A program made the position numbers and the translations under genes. Below are positions 22,532 through 32,349 of a stretch of DNA of 64,000 bases, one piece after another; position 1 is the first letter of the stretch; every line of letters starts with the position of its first letter. Under the pieces are notes generated by a model. The model was not told the DNA's origin. It ran no database searches and saw only the letters and a program-made list of their open reading frames with translations. The stretch covers positions 149,863,741-149,927,740 of the forward strand of contig CM043945.1 of NCBI GenBank assembly GCA_014529385.2. Direction: 5' to 3'. The DNA comes from Adiantum capillus-veneris. Lineage: Eukaryota; Streptophyta; Polypodiopsida; Polypodiales; Pteridaceae.

Positions 22532-22840
22532 ATATATCTCCTTTAGAGCTTTTTCACCTCTTGATATTTCGTTTTCCGCTCAACTCGGGTCATGGTTGGC
22601 TTCTTATCCTGTTGGTTTGCTTGAGTATCCTTCCTTGTTTTTCTCGAGGTTTTATATATTTTTGGATTTTTGTTTGAAGGATATCTGCCTGTGATTTTAT
22701 CCTTGACACAATCATTTGTATCTATCTGTATTAGGAATTGTGTTCTACTGGAGACTAATGGCACAGGTCGTGTTTTCGCATTTCTGGTGTCTCTTTTTCA
22801 TCTATACCATCTTTGTCTTCTGGAATTTTGGTTTGGAAAG

Positions 22841-23935
22841 TCAAAAAAACTTTTCATCCCCTCCTTTCAAGAGTAGCTTAGCTCTCACATGTTCTTGTTC
22901 TGACCCCAAACGTTCTGAGGTAGCTAAGTGTTCATCTAACTCATTAGTGGCATTGTAGTAGAGGTCTGAAAAGACTTGTTGAGCTTTCATCAAGTCCTTG
23001 GGTTCCTCATCTTTGTCTTCAATGTTGAGGGTTGAAATCATTGGGATGGGAATGATGTCATAGCCATCCTCATTGCAAAACTGAGTAGGCATAGAAGTAT
23101 TTACACATACATCCATGGTCGCTAAAATTTGAGTCCACTCAAATGTCTCAAACAAATACTCTAGAAAGGGTTCAGGTACATAGGCTTCATCTGTGCAATC
23201 CCTTTTTGGAAGCTTAGTTTCAGTCAAAGAGACTGAATCAAACTCTTGTATGGGTGTTTTCAAGACATCTCTATAAGTGTGATCTTTTAGATTTACTCTT
23301 GTTATAAATCCCACTTGCTTCAAGCACAGATAATTGTTTCCCCAATCTTGGATAAGTTGTACTTGTCGCATGAAAGGTCTTCTCAATATGATTTCATAAT
23401 TTAGTATTTTCCTAAAGTCTACTATGGCAAAAGTGTGTTGATATTCAATTCCACAGGAATTGAGTATCACCTTTTCAAGCATCCCTAATGGTCTCTAAAT
23501 GTGTCCGTCAGCCAATTGCAATTTCATTCGAGTTTATCTAATGGTTGGTTGTCCCCAGGATTCCTATACTGCTTTCGTGGCTATGGCTACGCCTGCTCCA
23601 CTATCCAGTATTGCCATGGTTTCTATGTCATTATATTTCACTGGGAGGGTGGTGTTTCCTTCTTCCCCTTTGTAATATTCTTCGACTTTGTTCATTGGAA
23701 CAAATCGAATCTCTTTGTTGTCCATTTCGTTTTTTAATTTTCCCAAATTTTTTGAGATTAGCCTCGTTATCCCCACATTCTCTAGGGTTTTCTGTAGATC
23801 ATTCCATAAGTATGGTCTGAGTTTTAACAATTCGCCCAAGGTAAGAGTGCAGTGGATGGGTGTCGACATGATTGAATGAATGTTTTCTACTTCTAGGGTG
23901 TGTTTAGATCTTTTAAATTGAGTGGTCTTACACAC
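22841..23935 (-). pseudogene. R4 aspartic protease region
   Basis: Retropepsin of R4 in its usual place between gag and RT. The active-site motif is MAILDSGAGVAIATK at about 23610-23570, and the second half is NYEIILRRPFMRQVQLIQDWG, with Arg in place of Gly of the expected ILGRPFM. A stop separates the two open stretches (23935-23564 and 23482-22841) within one frame. An acidic linker (EDKDEEPKDLMKAQQVF) runs on toward RT. Confidence 0.85.
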
Positions 23936-24158
23936 TATGGATTCACTTTGTTATCTCCTAAGTAAGAGGGTAATGTTTTCAAGGTCAATGGTTTTGACAT
24001 TCCTGAAGCTTCAAATCCGCAATCCTCATACAATGATTGTACATCCATATTCATATCAGAAGGTAGGTTATCCAACCAAAATTCCTCTATAGGAACTGAC
24101 TTTAGAGTTAGGCTCCCATCTCATTGAGCTCTCTAAATTTTTCCCATAAGTGTCCTGG

Positions 24159-25073
24159 CTAGTCTTCCTCTATGAATGGAATTCCGTCTAAAGCATCTTC
24201 GTTGTCCGACACTATAAGTTCTGGTTCTTTTGTTTCAAGGTGGGGTTCTGTCACCACATCGGGTTTTTCTTTAGTGTCTCTTACCATAAGCTCTTCACGT
24301 TTTGCAATACTTTCAAGCTTGGGTTTTTGTTTTTCTAGCATTTCTTGCGTAATTCTTACCAAATTTTGGTAAGCTTCTAGCTCAACTGCTTCCATGTCTG
24401 GAGAAGGATAGTTTTTCCATTTTCTTTCCATGTTTTGGCCCGCTTTAAGTCCTCCTTGGTAGGCTTACAAGGCTCCGTTAATAGGCTCAAAAGTTTTATC
24501 AACCAGAATGGATCCTCCAAATTTCACGGTGGTTTTCTTGATTTCACTTCCAGTTTCTTTTAACTTTTCCTGGGATAGCTTTTTTTCTTTCTCCTCGATT
24601 TCAACCCGTTGTTTTTGTTTTCTTATCTCATATCTTTTGCTTCTGCTTCTTTTGATTTTTTGAGAGGAAACTTTCGTATTTTTTGAATCATCAGATGAAT
24701 TGTGTTTCTTTTTCTTGGCCTGGGCTCTAGTGATTACCTTGATTGGAACAATCGATTCACTCTCTGATGAACTACTAGATATTACTTGGACTATGTTTAC
24801 TACCATTTTACCATTGTTTAAAGGATTTTTACGACAATCTTCTGGAAAGTGTCCTCCCTTTTTGCAACATTGTATGCAATAGGCTTCAACTGGATTGAGA
24901 TTTTTGTCAGGCTCTGGACATTCATTTTTCCAATGATCATCTGCACCACAGTTGTGACAGTTTCCCGTTCTTCTCTTAATCATGGGTCTTACCATGGGAG
25001 GTCTGACACCTTGATTAGCTACGTAATACAGTGATGGGAGCTCTGGTGGAGCATAAGTCACGGCTTCTTCCAT
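24159..25073 (-). pseudogene. R4 gag C-terminal part with two zinc knuckles
   Basis: Nucleocapsid part of R4 gag. Knuckle 1 is CHNCGADDHWKNEC (CX2CX4HX4C) and knuckle 2 is CIQCCKKGGHFPEDC (CX2CX5HX4C, one residue longer than standard). A Ser-rich stretch, a strongly basic stretch (KIKRSRSKRYEIRKQKQRVEI) and an acidic C-terminus follow. The frame equals that of the gag segments at 25745 and 26273, so gag was one ORF now broken by stops. Confidence 0.85.
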
Positions 25074-25094
25074 TGGTGGTGGGTGTGAATTATA

Positions 25095-25745
25095 TCAATC
25101 TCCTTCTACCATTACTGTAGATGGACTAGGCTCTGCATAGGGTGTAACAGGCACTATTGCTTGTTCATCTATGACTCCTTCAGAGTGCATGTACTTTATA
25201 GGCACTGCATTATGTCCTGGGTATAGAGGTTGTTGACCCAACACAGGTTGAGGTCTTTCCATACCCATTGGTAGTCTTTGAGCTTGGGCCATATTAGGCT
25301 GATATATGTACATGGGTTGTCCTTGTGGCCTCATGGACACATACTGAACATTCCCATCATACTTTGGTCTGAAGTAGCACTCGTGGGTCTCATGGTTGGT
25401 CCATTTACCCTCATTTTTGTGGCATAATTGGTTGTCCCTGTTGAGGTATCCCTTGTCCTGGTCCCCTCATAGGTGCTTTTTGCATGTTGTTCATCATGTC
25501 GTTCATTCTTTTGAGCATATTTTTTATGGCTGAAAGTGGTGATGTAGAGCAGCTGTTCCCACTTGTGCTGGTTTAGTGGATGTTGTTTTCTCGCTTTGGT
25601 TATCCTTAGGGACATCTTCTTCGTTATAAATATCACAATTGTCTCCTAAGTCAATAGCATCTGGCACACACTCTTCTAGGGTTGTATGCTTTTTACTATA
25701 GAGTATAGCATGAAGTTCTTTGTTTAGCAGTCCCTCTAGAAACAA
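25095..25745 (-). pseudogene. R4 gag central part
   Basis: The open stretch 25745-25524 carries FLEGLLNKELHAILY and TTLEECVPDAIDLGDN, which fits the end of a retrotransposon gag capsid domain. It is followed by a Gln/Met/Pro-rich segment (25340-25095; MSMRPQGQPMYIYQPNMAQ). It links the N-terminal domain to the zinc knuckles. Frame changes inside the segment show it is decayed. Confidence 0.65.
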
Positions 25746-25790
25746 AGATACGAGTTGTTCTTCTGCAGATATCTCTAGCCCTGGGCATAT

Positions 25791-26273
25791 CTAACCTGGG
25801 AACCTTCTGCAGGTTGGTGGTCCTTCTTTTGTTAACATATCTAGGATCATGGTCTTTACTTCTAACCCCCATTTGTCTATCACATCAGGGTTTTTGACCT
25901 GTACATACTGAGTTTCGTTTCTGTCCATATACATTTTTCCTTGTTTGTTTGCCCTAATCTCTTCTTCGAGCTCAATACCATGGTCATCAATGCAAATAGC
26001 ATACTCCTCGTTAGGGTCCAGGTAAACCTGAGCTCCATGGCGGTTAGTCTTATAAAAAGAGAGTATATGCTTATAGCGCATTGTCGTTCTGGTTTCTGAG
26101 TGAGTCGAGTAAGAAGACATTTCAGATGTTGAATCTAAAAAAGTGTATGAGACTTCTTCAAGGATTGTGTGCAAGGAATTGCCTTGATTCACACTGTCTT
26201 CGGTGGACACTCTACTGGAGGTTTCTCCGAGTATGCCCTGATTTCCTAGTACACGACCAGATCTAAGGTTCAT
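25791..26273 (-). pseudogene. R4 gag N-terminal domain
   Basis: Starts at ATG 26273 (MNLRSG), the first ATG after the leader. Residues about 70-145 (YAICIDDHGIELEEE, TQYVQVKNPDVIDKWG) align by eye with the R2 gag start, indicating a conserved domain of unknown role. The frame continues with CRRFPG, and a stop near 25791 precedes the capsid-like part. Confidence 0.75.
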
Positions 26274-28241
26274 ATAGACTTATGAAGCCCTAGATAGAGT
26301 ACTTACCTTTGGATTGACTTGTTGTCAATTTCCACTTGATTCGATTGCAACTTTGTGTCAAGCTACTGATTCCTCGTCTGCAACCTGATTCCTGTACAAA
26401 TTTTATCAAGTTAGCTATTCTTCTATAAAGACAGTAGAGTTTTTGCTAACTCTCGTGATTGGTCTATGTGTGTCACTTCAAATCGAGCTATGGGAGTCAA
26501 AATGACTTTCAGATTTGACTTGAGCAAAAATCAAAGGTTTAACATGCAACCTGGAAACTGAGTGAACAAGCACCAATTCGGTTCCGATTGAACCCAAAAT
26601 TGCCCGGTGCCTTTGTATTATGTTGGTCTAACACTATATAAGTTTAAAAGTCAAAACTGATATCCCTAGGTAGTAGTAGTAAATAATCGTGATTATTTAC
26701 TTTTGCTAGTTTTTGCACTTTTTAGATTGGTTTGGCAAGTATACAACTTGTTAAAGTCCTTGGACAAGTTTCAACAAGTTTGGACAAAATCTGATTAAGT
26801 TTATCAACTGTTTTGTGTCCGCCGCAGACTCTGATTTCAAGAATATGGCTTAAGTCTCACTTTTGTGATTCAATTTTCACCAAAATTGATTTGTGGGGTC
26901 TACTTGATATGATTGACGTTGTGGTATACTTAAATTTGCAAAATTTTCAAGTTTTGAAGCAGATGTAAATAATCGTGATTATTACTCCAGCTATATTTTT
27001 GCAAATTTTTGTCCCAACTTTGATATAGATCTGTTAAACACCTCAAGTTCAGGTCACTAGCCAAGTTTCATCAAGTTTGTACAATTTTTGGTCAAATGGT
27101 CATCAATTTTCTGTCCGCTGTCCGCAGACTAACTTTGCAAATTTGGTCACAATTTTCAATCTAGTGATCCAAATCTTACCAAATTTGGTTTGTGGGCTTA
27201 TTACAACATGGTAAAACTAGTGGTATGCTGACTTGGTCAAAAAGATTGGAAATTGGGGTAGATGTAAATAATCGCGATTATTTATAATTGGCAACTTTTT
27301 GTATCTTTTTGGTCAACTGAGCCTTTACACATGTTTATCACATCAATATAAGTCTATGAATCAAATTTCAACAAGTTTGGACAATTTTTTTCCAAATTTA
27401 TACTCAAGATTCAGAAAGTCAGTACAAACTTTAGTTTTCACCCAGTTTTTGGCCAGTTTGGTGATCCAAATCCTTTGGACCTTTACAAGAGTTGTTTGTA
27501 TACATGCAATGAGTCAATGGTATGAACCTTGGTCAATCTGAGCTAAAAGTTAATAATCGCGATTATTTACTTCAAGCTTGAAATGAACACTTTTTTGCAA
27601 TTTTTTCAAAGACAGTCTTTACATGAGCTATTTTAAGCCTATGAATCAAGTCAAAACTTAATATGGCCTAAAATGTCAAGAAAAAGTAAATAATCTGAGT
27701 TTTTGCCAACTCTTGAATTTTTTACCTTGAAGTGTCCTTGAGCTTACCAACTGGTTCAGACAACTTTTAAGCTCACTCTCCAATCGGATTGAGTGGTTTT
27801 GAGTCTTTTTGTGCTATTTTTAGTCGTAGACCTAAAATTTTGCAACTTCCAATAACAACTCACACTTGATTCTTTGAGAGAGAGTAATGTTCTGAAATCC
27901 ACCTCGGATCCTACTTACCCTACTCTTAGATTATTATACAGTGGGGTTATGAAAAGTGTCCACAAACACTCGTTTTCTTGTCTTTTATGGTATTCTGAGC
28001 CTTGATCTTAATACTTGTCTTGTCTATCAATCATTCTCAAAATCCTAATCTAATCCTACAATCCTACAATCCTAAAGGCACTCAGCAAGTACGATTACTT
28101 CCAAGCTACCTCTACACAGCAAAAGACGACAATCTTAAGCTATGCGGTTTCTAAAAGAAAGTTTAACTTCAGGTGAACCTAGAGGAAGTTAATGGACAAC
28201 TACACAAGACGCTCGTGTTTTTCCTAGTTTAGGTCTCTTCA
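26274..28241 (-). repeat. R4 untranslated leader with four palindrome-centred repeats
   Basis: About 2 kb with no gene. Four palindromes (core GTAAATAATCGCGATTATTTAC, two copies with CGTG at the centre) sit with centres near 26689, 26975, 27274 and 27559, spaced 286, 299 and 285 bp. The text between them repeats imperfectly, for example GTGATCCAAATC and CAAGTTTGGACAA, so they are tandem units. Confidence 0.8.
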
Positions 28242-28260
28242 ATCCCCGGCAGCGGTGCCA
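28242..28260 (-). other. R4 primer-binding site
   Basis: The minus strand reads TGGCACCGCTGCCGGGGAT two bases inside the 5' LTR. It has the same class as the R2 PBS, differing at three of the first 18 positions. Confidence 0.85.
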
Positions 28261-28262
28261 AA

Positions 28263-29183
28263 TGTGGGACGCATGTCTAACCTCACCATCCTACCTTATA
28301 GCAGTATTAGCGAGAACCACAATTAAATTGTCAATCCATGGGATGAAGCTGACTCGACTAGTGCATAGAGCCTACAAGATGTTGTCAATCTCTTGAAAAA
28401 CAACTAACAACTCGCATCTAACTCAAGCTACACTCAAGTGACTGAAATCACCAAAATCCAATCGCTCATCGGTAAACAAATCACATCCGTTACAGCATCA
28501 AATGACATCCAAACGTAACGAAACTTCTAGGACATGTTTATAAGACCTAAGCACACATGCTTATGGTCTCAAACCCCACTTTAGGTCAAGTTTCAAAATC
28601 GCGATTATTAATAGCAGTGGATTTTTGACCTAGTCATTTTTGACCCAAAATGCATCTAAATGCTTAGCAATGATGCCCCAATACTCCGCCTATGCTTAGT
28701 TTTTTATTTGGAAGTGTAAATTCCTAGTTATGATGAAATTAGATCACGGGTTGGCGACGTCAAAAGCTATGAATTACTGTGAACTGCTTACGTCAATGCG
28801 TAGAGCTCTTACCTGCGATTGCAATGTAACAAACGCGACTACAATGTGACAACTGAGGAGGGAGCAGGAAGAATGAGAAGGAGAGGAGTGAGCGCCGTTA
28901 GCTCACGCTGTGTATTTGATTATCCAAAAACTTTCTAATAACTTACAAAAATTGGCTTTATACCTTAGCCAAGGTTTTTGGTGGTCAAAATTAATAATCT
29001 GGGAGTTCTACCAAAGATGGGTAATGACTGGTTGATACAATCTGAAAGCTTGTAGCCCCGGCTGATTAATTACAGAGTTTATCCGAGAAAATAGGAGTTA
29101 CAATATTCTCGATTTATCAAAATAATAAGTGTTTTACAATGAGAACTCCAAAAAATGGTATCCGTATTAGCTTGCTGCTAATA
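28263..29183 (-). repeat. R4 5' LTR
   Basis: 921 bp matching 11567-12489 with scattered substitutions and small indels. The outer end reads TGCTAATA instead of TGCTAACA. It contains one palindrome copy (AATCGCGATTATTA, centre near 28601) and is flanked by GATGC at 29184-29188. Confidence 0.92.
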
Positions 29184-29560
29184 GATGCTAGAAGATCTCA
29201 AGATCAAGGTCTTTGGACAAAAATAAAGCATATCTTCATTGCTATGGATTTTTCCAAGCACATTATGTCATCTGAGATGATCTTAGGACGTCCTTTGGCA
29301 AGTGTAATGTGAGCTACCACAACTAGCAAGTGTTTATTTTGTGTTTAGGGAATGAGTAGTATGTGTGACGCTTTATAGATTCCATAACAAAAGTGTAATT
29401 ATGCACTTAAATGGTGCACGCTTGGCTTTTAGGGAGTGTTCTCACTATGAGTGTAAGCGAAAGCTTACCCCAATAAAAGCTGATAACAAATTTTTATATG
29501 TACATAGTAGTGGGTATATGCATCGACATGTGCACATAAAACTGTGAATACATGAATTTG
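29184..29560 (+). pseudogene. R3 protease, second part, and downstream remnant
   Basis: After the R4 duplication the R3 coding text resumes. LEDLKIKVFGQK at 29189 continues the PR region, and MDFSKHIMSSEMILGRPLAS follows after a frameshift near 29227. The stretch 29365-29547 carries VIMHLNGARLAFREC and KRKLTPIKADN. No RT is found further right before R5, so the rest of R3 is lost or has decayed past recognition. Confidence 0.6.
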
Positions 29561-29731
29561 GAGTATTTACAATATGGTTTGGGTCTCAAACATGATGCAA
29601 CGTGTACACATTGTAGATAGTCGAGCTTGCATGTCGGTAGTCATGCACATGTGCATGCTTGGATAGGGTATCGAATCCTTAGATGTGGTTCCAAGTGGAT
29701 TCTTTTGGCTCTAGGTAATGTGTTTGAGCTT

Positions 29732-29902
29732 TGTCAGGACACGTGTCATGTACCCTAAGAACTAGGCTAGGCAAGGACTACGGCCAAGGGCCGGGCTAGG
29801 CAGTGTGGACAGGGGATCCGTGTAGGGCAAGGGCTAGGAGCCCACCTATAAAGGGAGGTTGGGAGGAGGATCCAGGAGAGCCTAGTTGCCTAGTTTCTTA
29901 CA
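29732..29902 (+). repeat. R5 5' LTR
   Basis: 171 bp, TGTCAGGACA...TTCTTACA, with a TATA-like CCTATAAAGG near 29846. It matches 32173-32344 with about ten differences by eye. Confidence 0.9.
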
Positions 29903-29903
29903 T

Positions 29904-29915
29904 TGGTATCAGAGC
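29904..29915 (+). other. R5 primer-binding site
   Basis: TGGTATCAGAGC, the initiator Met-tRNA PBS, one base after the LTR. Confidence 0.9.
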
Positions 29916-29978
29916 TCAAAGTTGAAGGCAGCCATGGAGGAGAGGGGAGGGAAGAGGCAAGCCTTGCAGGGCTTGCAT

Positions 29979-30079
<101 letters not shown>

Positions 30080-30591
30080 AACTGGAGGGCGTGCATGGAG
30101 GGGTCGGAGTTGTAGGAGTAACCTCTTACATGAGAGCTTCTATGGCGGGATCAAGAAGAAAAAACAGGCCGTGGGCAAGAGCCCTTAACAGTCGAGGTCC
30201 GTCGGCATGCAGAGTCATGGGCACACCCGCTTAAGGGAGGAGGAAGGTCGAATTTCGACCTGCATGGGACAATTTTTGTCACAGACATGCCGTGAGGGGA
30301 GGACCTGCGCGAGCTCCATCAACTAAGTCATCTGCATGCACGTGCAGAGCGGCCGCCATCGCTGTGAACAGGGAAGGTTAATTATTTTTATTTTTTTTGT
30401 TATTTTGCAATTCTAACTGAAAGCAAGCGCCCTATTTTGGGCACCCTCCCTTACTAAGGGCAAAGCCCCACGGCCATGCATACGGGGGTGTGAGGTTTTT
30501 GGCCTTGATTGAAGAATCCATCAAAGGCATCGTCCATGCAGCAACAACCAGACTCGAAACAGATTGCACAGTTTGGAAGCTCAACTTCCTA

Positions 30592-30780
30592 AAAATTGTT
30601 TGGGATTCGATGGGATTTGTGTTTGACTCGCTCACAACACACCTAAGCGGTCAAGGACAACAATCATCATGCAACATAATCATCATAAAAACTGTTTGGG
30701 ATTCGATGGGATTCATGTTTGACTCGCTCACAACACACCTAAGCGGTCAAGGACAACAATCATCATGCAACATAATCATG
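30592..30780. repeat. 96-bp tandem duplication in R5
   Basis: The unit beginning near TGTTTGGGATTCGATGGGAT occurs at 30597 and again at 30693 and is nearly identical, including ACACACCTAAGCGGTCAAGG. It lies in the R5 interior, with no coding role visible. Confidence 0.9.
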
Positions 30781-32160
30781 CAGTGTGTCAACTTTTGCTA
30801 ACACGGCCATCCAGAATTTGACAACATGGTTCCACCGCTCGAAGAGGAAATTTGGCTCGGACATGGTTCCGCAGGCAAGGTTGTATGACAACGATGGACC
30901 TCGTATGAATTGCGACTAACCAAAGTAGGCCAACATCATCACATGATTGCGACAAGGCTTTGAATACAATGACAGAAACAAGGTAACCTCGTTCAATTTT
31001 GTTTTAATCAAGTTGATTACCATCATGATTTATGCAGGGGGGCAACGTTGCCTAACAGTAATGGTCAATAAGCCTATGACTGCTATTGCCATTAGCAAGA
31101 CTCCGTGAAAGGGTGCTCATGAGCACGGCCGGTGTAATCCAATGTTGGGTTACTTCTTTCGTCTTATTTGTAGTTCTCCTCGATAACAAGTTCAATTTTC
31201 GGGTAGACAAGATTGGTCGGCATGAGTGCTTAATGAGGTATCTATAGCACTACGGAGTGTCTATGGACATTCTGTTTTGGGATTGGGCCCTAGTGTTTAG
31301 CAAGGGTTGATTTGGAACGGCATGCATATTCCCCAGATTGTTGCTTATGAAGCATTTTGCACTCTATGTGTACTATCTCTATGAGATTACTTTTGGATCC
31401 ACTAAATCACCGATAGAGGTCATGGATCGGTTTGGGCGTTTGTGGATTTTTTCAAGTTAACCACGATGGTTATTTCGGACATTGTTGATTCTTCACCAAT
31501 GTTAAACGCTACTATGATTTCCCGTTCACCAGTCATCTGGGACGACTGTCTGTACACCGTGAGGTAAACACACCTCAGTACTGTCAGTTATTCAAGGGGA
31601 TAGGCAGATTACAAAGATTACAAAGAGTAATCTTGTGCTAAAGGATCTGCTAAGAGCATACGTTAACACAACGCATTTCTAAATAGATGATTTTCTCCCT
31701 ATTTTAGAATTTGCTTAAGTACGATTTTCGACTTTGAACACCTCTTGTGGTGGGGTTGGAGATTGTATCAATACTTTCATACGTCAAGGACTTACCAGGT
31801 GTGCTGACAGAGCATGTTGGCAAGTAACCTTCATTAGGGATAAACATGTAACGGACAGTTCAAGATACTCAGGCGAGTAGGAAATCTGGCTCACAACTGC
31901 AGTGACTCTTAGTTGTGGTTACTCCTTTACAGCACTCAAGTGAGTTATAAATGGAGTTACCATTTAGACCCAAGTGGTTGCAAATGGACAACAATGTTGA
32001 AAATCAAGATACTCATCTTGGTTTCATTGAACCTCCTCACTGCACCAATTATCAGTCATACAGACAATTGGCTCACTTATGGGACGTCAATAAAAGAGAA
32101 CACCAGTATTCTTAAGAAGATGTTACTACTTGTGTTTTCGAGGACGAAAACTCTTCCTTA

Positions 32161-32172
32161 AGGGGGAAGTAA
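32161..32172 (+). other. R5 polypurine tract
   Basis: AGGGGGAAGTAA lies immediately before the 3' LTR. Confidence 0.8.
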
Positions 32173-32344
32173 TGTCAGGACATGGGTCCTGTACCCTAAG
32201 AACTAGGCTAGGCAAGGACTACGGCGACGGGTCGGGCTAGGTAGTGTGGACAGGGGATCCGTCTAGGACAAGGGGCTAGGAGCCCACCTATAAAGGGAGG
32301 TTGGGAGGAGGATCCAGGAGAGCCCAGTTGCCTAGTTGCTTACA
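32173..32344 (+). repeat. R5 3' LTR
   Basis: 172 bp, TGTCAGGACA...GCTTACA, paired with 29732-29902. Confidence 0.9.
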
Positions 32345-32349
32345 ATCTT

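Larger units (their letters stand above)
11567..29183 (-). mobile_element. R4: 17.6-kb Ty3/gypsy (Tat-like) retrotransposon
   Basis: A complete but decayed element with LTRs at 11567-12489 and 28263-29183, PBS, PPT and a 5-bp duplication with one mismatch. Minus-strand order is 5' LTR, 2-kb leader with palindrome repeats, gag, protease, RT, RNase H, integrase, a second retropepsin-like domain, a small ORF region, a spacer with more palindromes, a coiled-coil extra ORF, PPT and 3' LTR. The size and the additional ORF recall Tat/Ogre-type elements, and the PBS (TGGCACCGCTGCCGGGGAT) supports that. The RT catalytic box is mutated (YMDY) and frames are broken, so it is not autonomous now. Confidence 0.92.

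Noticed and set aside
31400-31600. Integrase-like reading in the R5 interior (DFVDFFKLTTMV, SDIVDSSPML)
   Set aside because: Too short and without any catalytic motif. Could be chance, so R5 is described as lacking recognisable pol.
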